Assembly (NCBI GenBank): GCA_023258495.1 | Contig: JALQZD010000395.1 | Coordinates: forward strand, 1 to 39,424 | Length of the DNA: 39,424 nt | From: Polaribacter sp. | Lineage (GTDB): Bacteria > Bacteroidota > Bacteroidia > Flavobacteriales > Flavobacteriaceae | Reading direction: 5' to 3' | Part shown: piece by piece, positions 27,323-36,087 of the stretch | Position numbering within the stretch: position 1 is the stretch's first letter | Layout: every line of letters begins with the position of its first letter | The notes under the pieces: model-generated | Seen by the model: the letters and a program-made list of their open reading frames with translations, nothing else | Told to the model about the DNA's origin: nothing | Databases searched by the model: none | Position numbers and translations under genes: made by a program

Positions 27323-28536
27323 AGCATTTAGGAATAAAGGCAGCGCTCTTCTTAAACTATTTTGTGTTTGCTGCATTATTGAATAGTGTTGGAATTTTAG
27401 TAGAACGTTCTCAGACGATCTATGGAGTTGCAAAACCTGAAGCTGCTGTGCTCGAATTATTCAAAGATCTCACTATTGCTTTTGTGTCTTTTCTAGTGGG
27501 TTCAATTTTACCAAAACTAGGATATAAGAAAGCCATGCTTATCGGTTTGGCAATTGTCTTTTTCGGATGCATAGGAATGTATTATGGGAATTCATTTTGG
27601 TCAGTGAAACTATTATTTCTCTGTACTGGGATGAGTTTTGCTATTGTAAAAGTATCTGTTTATGCCCTTATTGGATACGTAACAGATTCTAAAAAAGGTC
27701 ACAGTTTATTGATGAGTTGGGTAGAGACTATTTTTATGGTGGGTATTATTTTCATGTACCTAGTCTTCCCCTTATTTTATGATGATACAGATCCTAATGG
27801 ATGGTTAAGAGGTTATGTATTAATGGCTTTTATCATCCTGATATCATTTTTTATTCTTCTGTTTTCGAAGTTTGATATTTCAGTAGAAAGATCAAATTCT
27901 TCCATAAGAGAAGATATCTTGAAGATGTTGCAACTCTTCACAAAACCCGCTATTTGGATCTTTGCGTTGTTCGCTTTCTTTTATGTAATGACCGAGCAGG
28001 GTATTATGACATGGTTACCAACATTTAATAAAGATATTCTTCACATCACACCAAAATTGGCAACACAGATGGCAGTGATTTTGATGTCTTCTTTTGCAAT
28101 AGGAAGATTCCTTACCGGGCTTTTGGTGAAATATATCAAATGGATTTATATTGCTATTTCTGGGCTCATTCTTGCTGCTATTTTAGTCGTATTGGTATTA
28201 CCGATGGCAAATCAGGTAGACAACAATACGATAAACACTGTGGCAGAACTTCCTTTGGTATCATTTTTATTTCCATTGATAGGATTGTTCCTCGCTCCAT
28301 TATATCCTTTAGTAAGCTCAACGGTATTATCCTCAACTAAAAAAGAAGAGCACAGTGCCTTGGCAGGAATCTTAACATTCTCCTCAGCCATTGGAGGTAC
28401 CTTAGGCTCGCTGATTATTGGATATTTGTTTGATGTACTTGGCGGGAATAAGGTGTTTTACCTATCGCTATTACCCATGTCTATTATCCTTATAGCCTTG
28501 TTTTTCTTGAATAGATTGACATCAAAAGAAGTATGA
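27319..28536 (+). CDS. MFS transporter of unknown substrate
   Basis: A 405-residue protein with about twelve hydrophobic segments and an MFS pattern (LGYKKAMLIG after helix 2; YVTDSKKGHSLLMSWVETIF in the middle; SALAGILTFSSAIGGTLGS near the end). It resembles the sugar-transporting FucP/TsgA-like branch, but no substrate motif is recognised. It overlaps the SLC45-type gene upstream and the trehalase downstream by four bases each (ATGA), so all three should be translated in a coupled way. It may take up glucose or a second disaccharide, or export surplus sugar. Confidence 0.75.
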   Translation: MKHLGIKAALFLNYFVFAALLNSVGILVERSQTIYGVAKPEAAVLELFKDLTIAFVSFLVGSILPKLGYKKAMLIGLAIVFFGCIGMYYGNSFWSVKLLFLCTGMSFAIVKVSVYALIGYVTDSKKGHSLLMSWVETIFMVGIIFMYLVFPLFYDDTDPNGWLRGYVLMAFIILISFFILLFSKFDISVERSNSSIREDILKMLQLFTKPAIWIFALFAFFYVMTEQGIMTWLPTFNKDILHITPKLATQMAVILMSSFAIGRFLTGLLVKYIKWIYIAISGLILAAILVVLVLPMANQVDNNTINTVAELPLVSFLFPLIGLFLAPLYPLVSSTVLSSTKKEEHSALAGILTFSSAIGGTLGSLIIGYLFDVLGGNKVFYLSLLPMSIILIALFFLNRLTSKEV

Positions 28537-30389
28537 AATTTAATTTAGACATTAAAGCTACCTTATACAAACTCTTAAGCCAAGAAGATACAGACGGAGA
28601 TAAAAAAATTACAATAGAAGACCAAGGCCCCAAAGAGTTTGCAGTTATTTCAGATGATGGAGGTAAAGAAATCATCAAAGGAACTTACCATCTCTCTAAT
28701 TTACTTCAAGAACTAGTGATACAAAAATTAGAAGGTCGCGATATAGCAAATATTTCAATAGAAAAAATAAAAGAACCTCCTGTGGATCGAATTTCTAGAA
28801 TGATTCGAGAGTATTACTGGAGCGGTTTGACCAGAACGATGGATAGTACTGGAGTAAGTCGCCTGATAAATGATGACAAAAACGATTCTCTTACCGCAAA
28901 TATACTTCCTGTTTATGTTCCATACACAGATAAAGAAGGATATGCATATTATAAAGAGCTAGAAAAGAAACTACCTATAATGGCAGTAAAGTTGCCTGAA
29001 TATATAACGCCCCAATATGTAAAATCTATCGACACAAAACCAGGTATTTTAAGTCTTAAACTTGAAAATAGAAACGGAGAAATTAAAGGAGTTCCATTTG
29101 TAGTTCCTGGTGGTAGATTCAATGAAATGTATGGTTGGGATAGTTATTTTGAATCTGTTGGATTGCTTTTGGATGGAAAAGTCCATTTGGCAAAAGCAAT
29201 GGCAGATAATTTTCAATATCAAATAGAGCATTATGGTAAAATTTTAAATGCGAACCGATCCTATTATTTAACCAGAACTCAACCTCCATTCTATTCGAGT
29301 CTGATCAGTGAAGTATATGAAATTATCCAAGACAAGGCTTGGTTACAAAGCCATTTGAAGACAGCCATCAAAGAATATGAAAGCGTTTGGATGGAGGAAG
29401 GAAAACGACGGACTCCTAATGGACTTAACCGCTATCTGGCAGAAGGTTTTGGAATCCCGCCAGAAACCGAAAAAGGACATTTTGATGCTTATTTACATCC
29501 ATTTGCCAAGGAATTAAATATCTCCATAGAAGACTATATTCTTAACTACAATTCAGGGATGATTAAAAACCCTGCTTTGGATCTTTATTTTCTTCACGAC
29601 AGAACGGTACGGGAGTCTGGGCATGATACTTCTTATAGATTGGAAGGAAATTGTGCCGATTTGAATTTGGTAGAACTCAATGCCATGTTGTACAAATATG
29701 AAACCGATTTTGCCACATTGATTAAAAACGAATTTGACGATTCATATGAGGGGCATAATTCAGCATATTGGTTGAATAAATCAGCGCAAAGAAAAGAATC
29801 TGTTAATACGTATATGTGGAACCAAGAGAGAGGAATGTATTTTGATTTTGATGTTGTAAACAACCGACAATCTGATTTTGTTGCTGTAACAACACTCACA
29901 CCTCTTTGGGCAAATATGTGTACTAAAGAACAAGCAGATGTATTGGTCCAAACAGCAATTCCATTGCTCAAAGAACAAGGAGGTCTTGCTGGATGCACTC
30001 AAGAGAGTGTTGGTATCATTTCCAAATCCAGACCACAACGACAGTGGGATTATCCAAATGGTTGGGCTCCACATCAAATGATGGTTTGGAAAGGTCTGCT
30101 AAATTATGGATACAATGAAATTACTCAGGAATTGATCTATAGATGGTTGTTTATGATTACAAAGAATGCAGTAGATTATAATGGAACCATTCCTGAAAAA
30201 TACGATGTTGTTGAAGCTACTCACAAGGTCTTTGCTGAATATGGCAACGTCGGAACAGATTTTAACTACATCACACAAGAAGGTTTTGGCTGGATGAATG
30301 CTTCCTATCAATATGGGTTATCTCTTTTACAAGGTGAGTACCTTGATCAACTAAATCAACTCACACCTCCAGAGGCACTTTTTTTATGA
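28533..30389 (+). CDS. Cytoplasmic GH37 trehalase with N-terminal EF-hand-like motif
   Basis: A 618-residue trehalase that splits trehalose to two glucose. Both family signatures are present: PGGRFNEMYGWDSY (192-205) and QWDYPNGWAP (504-513). The catalytic acid is D365 in ESGHDTSYR, and the probable base is E555 in PEKYD. There is no signal peptide, so it acts in the cytoplasm on imported trehalose, in agreement with the transporters overlapping both its ends by four bases. An added N-terminal region carries DTDGDKKITIED (19-30), which looks like an EF-hand loop and strongly resembles the calcium-binding motif of fungal neutral trehalases. Calcium control would be unusual for a bacterial trehalase and is only inferred. 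Confidence 0.93.
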   Translation: MKFNLDIKATLYKLLSQEDTDGDKKITIEDQGPKEFAVISDDGGKEIIKGTYHLSNLLQELVIQKLEGRDIANISIEKIKEPPVDRISRMIREYYWSGLTRTMDSTGVSRLINDDKNDSLTANILPVYVPYTDKEGYAYYKELEKKLPIMAVKLPEYITPQYVKSIDTKPGILSLKLENRNGEIKGVPFVVPGGRFNEMYGWDSYFESVGLLLDGKVHLAKAMADNFQYQIEHYGKILNANRSYYLTRTQPPFYSSLISEVYEIIQDKAWLQSHLKTAIKEYESVWMEEGKRRTPNGLNRYLAEGFGIPPETEKGHFDAYLHPFAKELNISIEDYILNYNSGMIKNPALDLYFLHDRTVRESGHDTSYRLEGNCADLNLVELNAMLYKYETDFATLIKNEFDDSYEGHNSAYWLNKSAQRKESVNTYMWNQERGMYFDFDVVNNRQSDFVAVTTLTPLWANMCTKEQADVLVQTAIPLLKEQGGLAGCTQESVGIISKSRPQRQWDYPNGWAPHQMMVWKGLLNYGYNEITQELIYRWLFMITKNAVDYNGTIPEKYDVVEATHKVFAEYGNVGTDFNYITQEGFGWMNASYQYGLSLLQGEYLDQLNQLTPPEALFL

Positions 30390-31543
30390 ATTCTTTAAAA
30401 CTCATTATAACAAACAAACGCTATTTTTCTGTAGTCTGGGTTTTTTGTTCACTAAATATCATGATTGGAACCTGGGTACTATACATTCCACAGGTCAAAG
30501 AAAAACTACAGTTAAATGATGGGCAAATAGGGTTTGCACTATTTTGTTTGGCTTTGGGTTTGTTATTCTTTATTCCTATAGCTCCTGTAGTGACAAAAAA
30601 AATTGGTTTGGGTAAAACTACTTTTTTTGGGATCTGTATATTTAGTATTGCTTTTTTAGGTCCTTTGTTGGCGAATAGTTACACCCTACTTTGTATGGCG
30701 CTGTTTCTAGTAGGCTCTTTTTCGGGGCTTACAGATATTGCTATGAATACCTTAGTTTCAGAGATTGAGAAAAAGGATAAGGTCAATTTTATGTCTTCAG
30801 CACATGGTTTTTTCAGCTTAGGAGGTGCTATTGGTGCACTTACAGGAACCATCTTATTGAATGTCATTAGCATACCTCTTTACCACATGTTATTGATGAC
30901 AAGTTTCGTTATTTTATCCAATTTGCTATGGGTCAAATACTATTTCAATACTACAGAATCAGAAATAGAAAAACAAGAAGGAAAGCATCCTATCAAATAC
31001 TTTAAACCCCTTTTTATATTGGCTTTTTTAGCTATGATTGTTATGGGTAACGAAGGGGCAATAGAACATTGGACATCTATTTATTTGATTGAGGTTGTCA
31101 AAGTTTCTGCATATCATTTAGCGGGTTTAGGTTTTACAATTTTCTCAGTTACGATGACCATTGGTCGCTTTTTTGGTGATGGAATTAGTGCTAAAATTGG
31201 CTCAGCCAAAATGATTGTTTTGGGTTGTTCTTTAGCATCCTTTGGTTATTTTTTTGTGCTTTTAGGAAGCCTGATCAGTAGCGTGTTAGGATTTGGAGTC
31301 ATTGGGCTAGGTTTATCTGTAATTATCCCAGAACTAGTAAGACTTGCCGGAAAAACCAAAGGTATCTCAGCATCGAAAGGAATTTCCTTTGTCTCGGGAG
31401 TAGGATTCTTAGGATTTCTATTAGGCCCAATTATTCTTGGGTATATATCCGACAGTTTTCACCTTACTATAAGCTTTGCTTTTTTACTGGGAATTATGCT
31501 CGTTGCTGTTGCTACTTCAATTGTAAAACTGAAAAGGAAGTAG
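30386..31543 (+). CDS. MFS transporter, last gene of the trehalose operon
   Basis: A 385-residue multi-pass membrane protein of the MFS, different from the two others in the operon. Recognisable parts are the first helices (MIGTWVLYIPQVKEKLQLND), the FucP/YbjJ-like centre SGLTDIAMNTLVSEIE, SSAHGFFSLGGAIGAL, and the sixth-loop/seventh-helix region EGAIEHWTSIYL. Relatives are sugar permeases or exporters. It starts within the trehalase stop (ATGA overlap) and ends the long plus-strand operon. The substrate cannot be told; glucose is a reasonable guess given the trehalase. Confidence 0.78.
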   Translation: MNSLKLIITNKRYFSVVWVFCSLNIMIGTWVLYIPQVKEKLQLNDGQIGFALFCLALGLLFFIPIAPVVTKKIGLGKTTFFGICIFSIAFLGPLLANSYTLLCMALFLVGSFSGLTDIAMNTLVSEIEKKDKVNFMSSAHGFFSLGGAIGALTGTILLNVISIPLYHMLLMTSFVILSNLLWVKYYFNTTESEIEKQEGKHPIKYFKPLFILAFLAMIVMGNEGAIEHWTSIYLIEVVKVSAYHLAGLGFTIFSVTMTIGRFFGDGISAKIGSAKMIVLGCSLASFGYFFVLLGSLISSVLGFGVIGLGLSVIIPELVRLAGKTKGISASKGISFVSGVGFLGFLLGPIILGYISDSFHLTISFAFLLGIMLVAVATSIVKLKRK

Positions 31544-31544
31544 C

Positions 31545-31600
31545 AAAAAGCTGCAGTCAAATCAAAAAATTGGGTGGATTCCTGAGATCAGTAGCTTTTT
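31545..31600. terminator. Possible bidirectional terminator between convergent operons
   Basis: AAAAAGCT (31545-31552) and AGCTTTTT (31593-31600) can pair over a 40-base loop, in the 122-bp gap between two convergent genes. The arms would end in five T on either strand. The stem is AT-rich and the loop long, so this is a weak call. Confidence 0.3.
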
Positions 31601-31665
31601 AAAGGTGATCAATAGAAAATAGGTGTTCTTTTACCTTCAATTATTGGACCTATCAAGATCAAGAA

Positions 31666-33321
31666 TTAGTTCTTTTTCAAAATTTTTGTTTGCCAAGGAG
31701 CCAACTCAAACAAGCTTAAAGTATTTTTACTGTTGGTTTTTACCATCGTATACAGATGCGTATCTTCTATATAGCTCCATTGTGCATTGGAATCACTAAA
31801 ATTATGGATAATGATAAACTCATGATTATCATTCCATCTTCTGTAGGCATAAATCTGAGGATTTTCATGATCTAAACTTTCGTAATCACCATATACCAAA
31901 ACAGGGTGCTGTTTTCTAAAGGCTATGATATCTCTGTAATAGTGTAAAATAGAATTCGTGTCTTCTTCTTGTTTCGCCACATTGATATCAATATAATTTT
32001 GGTTTAAGGGCAACCAGGGGGTACCCTCAGTAAATCCAGCCTCCTTTTCTGAATTCCATTGCATGGGTGTTCTGGCATTATCTCTGCTCTGACGATGTAC
32101 GATTTTTAAAAATGCATCCATGTTTTCACCTCTGGATTTTGCTGCTTTCCAGCTATTCAGTGTTTCTACATCGTTATATTCTTCTATACTTGAAAATGCT
32201 ACATTGGTCATTCCAATCTCATCACCCTGATAAACATATGTTGTGCCTCTCAACGTACACAATAATGTTGCTAATAACTTCGCAGATTCTCTGTGATATT
32301 GCGTGTCATTTCCAAATCTTGAGACCATTCTTGAGAAGTCATGATTCCCTAAGAAGATACTTCCCCATCCTCTATTTTTTAACTGTTCATCCCATTGATT
32401 GAATACATCTTTAAATGTGACAAGATCAACATCTACTGGATCGTATTTTCCTCCGGGTCCATTGTCAATAAACATATGACCAAAATGAAAAATCATATTC
32501 AATTCCTTTCGCTCTTCTTCTACATACAAAGGACCATTTTCCAAGTCAATTCCAGGTCCTTCTCCTACGGTCATGATATCGTATTTTGAAAGTACTTTCT
32601 GATTCATCTCTTTCAAATACTCATGAATTTTAGGTCCATTTGCATAAAACCTTCGTATGGTCTCATCAAAATTAGATGTATTGGTGTCTGGCAGTTTAGG
32701 AAGTTTTGAGATCAGTGAAATTACATCCATCCGAAAACCATCCACACCTTTATCAAGCCAAAACTTCATGATTTTATAAACCTCTTCGCGAACTGCTGGG
32801 TTTTCCCAATTTAAATCAGGTTGTTCTCTGGTAAAGAGATGCAGGTAATATTCATCTGTAGTTTTATCATAGGTCCATGCATCTCCGCTAAAAAAAGATT
32901 GCCAGTTATTGGGCGGACCTCCATTTTTCCCTTTCCTCCAAAAATAAAAATTACGATAAGGATTGTCTTTTGATTTTTTTGATTCTTCAAACCAATGATG
33001 GTGAAATGATGTATGGTTTACTACCAAATCCATGATTAATTTGAGCCCTCTGGAATGAATTTGCTCTAAGAGTTCATCAAAATCTTTTTCACTCCCGAAT
33101 CTGGGTGATATTTTTTTGTAGTTACTGATGTCATATCCGTTATCATAATTAGGAGATTCATACACAGGGCATAACCAAATAATATCTACTCCCAATGATT
33201 TTATATAATCGAGTTTGTTGATGATCCCACGAATATCACCCATTCCATTTCCAGTAGTATCATGAAACGACCTGGGATATATTTGATAAATGACACTTTC
33301 TTTCCACCAAGTTCTGTTCAT
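31666..33321 (-). CDS. GH13 oligo-1,6-glucosidase/alpha-glucosidase
   Basis: A 551-residue alpha-amylase-family glucosidase. Conserved regions are DLVVNH (98-103), GFRMDVIS (195-202, nucleophile D199), the acid/base E254 in TVGEG, and LGNHDFSR (324-331, stabilising D328). Val 200, right after the nucleophile, is the residue that goes with alpha-1,6 specificity in oligo-1,6-glucosidases, where alpha-1,4 enzymes usually have Ala. No signal peptide is seen, so it works in the cytoplasm, hydrolysing isomaltose-type or mixed short oligosaccharides. It follows the sodium symporter gene by 26 bases and is probably co-transcribed with it. Sucrose or trehalulose hydrolysis is a possible alternative for this subfamily. 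Confidence 0.9.
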   Translation of the reverse strand: MNRTWWKESVIYQIYPRSFHDTTGNGMGDIRGIINKLDYIKSLGVDIIWLCPVYESPNYDNGYDISNYKKISPRFGSEKDFDELLEQIHSRGLKLIMDLVVNHTSFHHHWFEESKKSKDNPYRNFYFWRKGKNGGPPNNWQSFFSGDAWTYDKTTDEYYLHLFTREQPDLNWENPAVREEVYKIMKFWLDKGVDGFRMDVISLISKLPKLPDTNTSNFDETIRRFYANGPKIHEYLKEMNQKVLSKYDIMTVGEGPGIDLENGPLYVEEERKELNMIFHFGHMFIDNGPGGKYDPVDVDLVTFKDVFNQWDEQLKNRGWGSIFLGNHDFSRMVSRFGNDTQYHRESAKLLATLLCTLRGTTYVYQGDEIGMTNVAFSSIEEYNDVETLNSWKAAKSRGENMDAFLKIVHRQSRDNARTPMQWNSEKEAGFTEGTPWLPLNQNYIDINVAKQEEDTNSILHYYRDIIAFRKQHPVLVYGDYESLDHENPQIYAYRRWNDNHEFIIIHNFSDSNAQWSYIEDTHLYTMVKTNSKNTLSLFELAPWQTKILKKN

Positions 33322-33347
33322 ACCCTATAGTGCTTTCTAAAAACAGA

Positions 33348-34997
33348 TTAAAAAATAAAATATGTGCTTAATACGAGCAGAGATATCAGAATTGCAGCAA
33401 TAGTAGCATAGCGCCATGGAGTAATGTCAACTGCGTCCGTAATCTCAGGTTTATACAATACTTTTTGAGGTTTGAGTTTTCCCATTACTAGCATAAAAGT
33501 CATATTCACCACAAACAGAATTCCCATTACATGTAAATAATGAGGATATGCTTCTGCTTTGATAATACTAAGTTCTTTAGCGTCCGTAATCCCGCTCGCT
33601 TCTGCAACAGCAATAGCAGTCTCTCTATAATGAGGTTCTAGTATTAACAGGCTAATCAAGTATAGTATTACCCCAAAAACCATCACTATTTTTGCACTAA
33701 TGGCAGGGACTTTCTTGGTAAACATTCCTGCTAAAACAACGGCAAGAATAGGGACACTTAAACTTCCTAATGATTGCTGAATATAACTAAACAGCCCATC
33801 GGGTGCATTCATAATAAAGGGTGCAATGGTCATGGAAATAATTCCAAGGATTAATCCAAATTTTTTCCCTGACTTTACCCTCTGATATTCTGTAGCATCT
33901 TTTTGAAAGAAATGCTTGTAAAGGTCTACGCCAAAAAGTGTGGCGCTACTGTTTAACAAACTATTAAATGAACTTAAAACCGCTCCAAATAATACAGCAG
34001 CAAAGAAGCCTGTAAACGCTCCTGGTAATACTTCTTTTACCAAGGCTGGATACGCCTGATCGGGATTCTCAAGATTTCCGTCAAAATAATGCCAAGCTAT
34101 AATTCCAGGTAATACTACAATTACAGGGATAAGAAACTTTATCAAAGCGGCAAGTAGCATTCCTTTTTGCCCTTCTTTTAAGCTTTTAGCTGCAAATACT
34201 CTTTGTAATATAGACTGATTTGTTCCCCAATAATAGATTTGAGCAATCATCATTCCTGTAAACACTGTGCCAAAGGGAATCGATGAATCTACAGCTCCTT
34301 CTATTTCAAATTTATCAGGATTTTGGGCCCATAATTCACTCAACCCTTCTCCAATACTTCCGTCACCTATCAATAGTAATCCAAAAACAGGGATTAACAA
34401 TCCACCAACCAATAAGCCAATAGCATTCACCAAATCAGAAACTGCTACTGCTTTTAATCCTCCAAAAATGGCATATACAATTCCAATAAGTCCAATTAAC
34501 CAGACACAAATCCAAATCACTGCTTGTTCAGAAATTCCAAAAACTTCTGGTAGGTCAAACATAGTGCTAAAAGCCAGTGAGCCAGAATATAAAATTGTGG
34601 GTAGTAATACAATACCATAGGCCAATAGGAATAAGATGGATAGTATGGATTTTGTAGTCGCATCAAAACGGGTTTCGATAAACTCTGGAATGGTAGTAAT
34701 CCCTGATCGCATATACTTGGGAAGCAAAAATAAAGCCCCAAGGATAATGGCAATTGCTGCCAGAGTTTCCCATGCCATTACCAAAATCCCTTCTCTAAAA
34801 GCACTACCGTTAAGTCCAACAATCTGTTCAGCAGATAAATTGGTTAACAGTAAAGATCCTGCGATGGTAATGGCTCCCAAACTTCTTCCTCCTAAAAAGT
34901 ATCCGTCTGCCGATTTTTCATCTGTTTTTCGTGTAGCATACCAGGCAATAAATGCCACCAATAAAGTAAACCCTAAAAAAGAAAGCGTAGTTATCAT
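33348..34997 (-). CDS. Sodium/solute symporter (SSS/SLC5), probable sugar transporter
   Basis: A 549-residue inner-membrane protein of the SSS family, related to sodium/glucose cotransporters. The hallmark early region DGYFLGGRSLGAITIAGSLLL leads into LSAEQIVGLNGSAFREG; later come TTIPEFIETRFD and the helix with SSFNSLLNSSATLFGVDLYKHF, all typical of SglT-like members. Fourteen or so membrane helices are expected. It likely brings in glucose, galactose or a glucoside with sodium, which suits a marine lifestyle. It is first in a two-gene unit with the GH13 glucosidase. A 15-bp palindrome lies just before its start. Confidence 0.88.
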   Translation of the reverse strand: MITTLSFLGFTLLVAFIAWYATRKTDEKSADGYFLGGRSLGAITIAGSLLLTNLSAEQIVGLNGSAFREGILVMAWETLAAIAIILGALFLLPKYMRSGITTIPEFIETRFDATTKSILSILFLLAYGIVLLPTILYSGSLAFSTMFDLPEVFGISEQAVIWICVWLIGLIGIVYAIFGGLKAVAVSDLVNAIGLLVGGLLIPVFGLLLIGDGSIGEGLSELWAQNPDKFEIEGAVDSSIPFGTVFTGMMIAQIYYWGTNQSILQRVFAAKSLKEGQKGMLLAALIKFLIPVIVVLPGIIAWHYFDGNLENPDQAYPALVKEVLPGAFTGFFAAVLFGAVLSSFNSLLNSSATLFGVDLYKHFFQKDATEYQRVKSGKKFGLILGIISMTIAPFIMNAPDGLFSYIQQSLGSLSVPILAVVLAGMFTKKVPAISAKIVMVFGVILYLISLLILEPHYRETAIAVAEASGITDAKELSIIKAEAYPHYLHVMGILFVVNMTFMLVMGKLKPQKVLYKPEITDAVDITPWRYATIAAILISLLVLSTYFIF

Positions 34998-35015
34998 TGT
35001 TGTTAATCTATGGTT

Positions 35016-35030
35016 ATTGATTTAATCAAT
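35016..35030. promoter_or_regulatory. 15-bp palindrome between divergent symporter and apbE genes
   Basis: ATTGATT-T-AATCAAT is a perfect inverted repeat 18 bases before the symporter ATG and 85 before apbE. Its form (7-base arms, one centre base) is suitable for a dimeric regulator, but the regulator is unknown and AT-rich palindromes arise easily by chance in such DNA. Confidence 0.4.
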
Positions 35031-35115
35031 CAAAATAGACAAATATTTATGGAAAATGAAATTTATGAGCGAAAAAAATCATGTACATTTAAATACATTT
35101 TAAGACCCTACAGAA

Positions 35116-36045
35116 ATGCAGAATAAATTACACTATGAGTTTGAGCATCAGGCGATGGCTACACAATTTTCTATTCAAATTGTAGGCGAGGAATACGAAG
35201 ATGCTGAAACTGCATCTATGCTTTGTTTTCAGCGTCTGGATGCGTTGGAATTGGTATTGAGTAGGTTTGTACCTGATAGTGATATTAGTAGAATTAATCG
35301 CATGAAATCTGGTGATGAGTTACTATTAGATTTTGAGACTTGGGATGTCTTAAAAAAAGCAATTGCAATTCATCAGAAAACCGATGGTGCATTTGATATT
35401 GGAGTTGCAGAATACGTAGATGTCTTTAGAGCAACTAAACAAGGGATTTTGTCCGACTTTGAAATGGTAAATGCATTGCAATCAGTATTTAAGAAAGCTC
35501 AAAATGCGAGTATATATGTAGATCCTGAAACTCCCAAAATCTATTGCGTTCAGGAGGGTATGACATTTGACTTAGGAGCCATCGGCAAAGGCTTTGCCTT
35601 AGACCAACTTTCAGAACTTCTTGAAGAGTTGAGCATTAAAAACTATGTCATTAATGCAGGAAATAGCAGTGTTTTAGCAAAAGGAGTCTCAAAAAATGCT
35701 TCTTGTTGGAGTTTTCCAATCTCTTCAGCTCGCGAAGAATTTGCGGTTCAACTCAATAATAGTGCGGTTAGTGCTACTGGGACTTTCTTTCAAGGAGACC
35801 ATATTTTCGATCCTAGAATAGGTCAAAATATATGTAATTCGATGTACGAACGTGTTTGGGTGTCTAGTCAAAGTGCTGCCCTTTCTGATGCATATTCTAC
35901 GGCTTGCTTTTTATTGGAAAAAGAACAGTTCAATGAATTATTACAAAACAATTCTGAAATAGCATGGATTGCTATCAGTGAAAATGGAAAAATTCAATTT
36001 TTTACTCAAAAAAATATACCTTTAGCTCAATATCTAATTTCGTAA
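35116..36045 (+). CDS. apbE: ApbE-like FAD:protein FMN transferase
   Basis: A 309-residue ApbE-family protein. Family members use FAD and Mg2+ to attach FMN covalently to a Thr/Ser of target flavoproteins. Recognisable are the start HQAMATQFSIQIVG, the central FAD-binding motif DLGAIGKGFALD (about 156-167), and SDAYSTACFLL near 258, the metal-binding end where the family usually has DA-ST. Unlike most members it has no signal peptide or lipobox in this frame, so it may work in the cytoplasm. No protein with an FMN-binding domain is encoded in the window, so its target is unclear. It heads a unit with the exported Gfo/Idh/MocA oxidoreductase 42 bases downstream. Confidence 0.85.
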   Translation: MQNKLHYEFEHQAMATQFSIQIVGEEYEDAETASMLCFQRLDALELVLSRFVPDSDISRINRMKSGDELLLDFETWDVLKKAIAIHQKTDGAFDIGVAEYVDVFRATKQGILSDFEMVNALQSVFKKAQNASIYVDPETPKIYCVQEGMTFDLGAIGKGFALDQLSELLEELSIKNYVINAGNSSVLAKGVSKNASCWSFPISSAREEFAVQLNNSAVSATGTFFQGDHIFDPRIGQNICNSMYERVWVSSQSAALSDAYSTACFLLEKEQFNELLQNNSEIAWIAISENGKIQFFTQKNIPLAQYLIS

Positions 36046-36087
36046 GCTTATCTTTTTTAGAATATTAACTCAGTAATTGTACACTTT

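Noticed and set aside
29633-30077. Antisense open frames of about 100-120 codons inside the trehalase gene
   Set aside because: They lie opposite a well-supported gene with full GH37 signatures and have no recognisable features.
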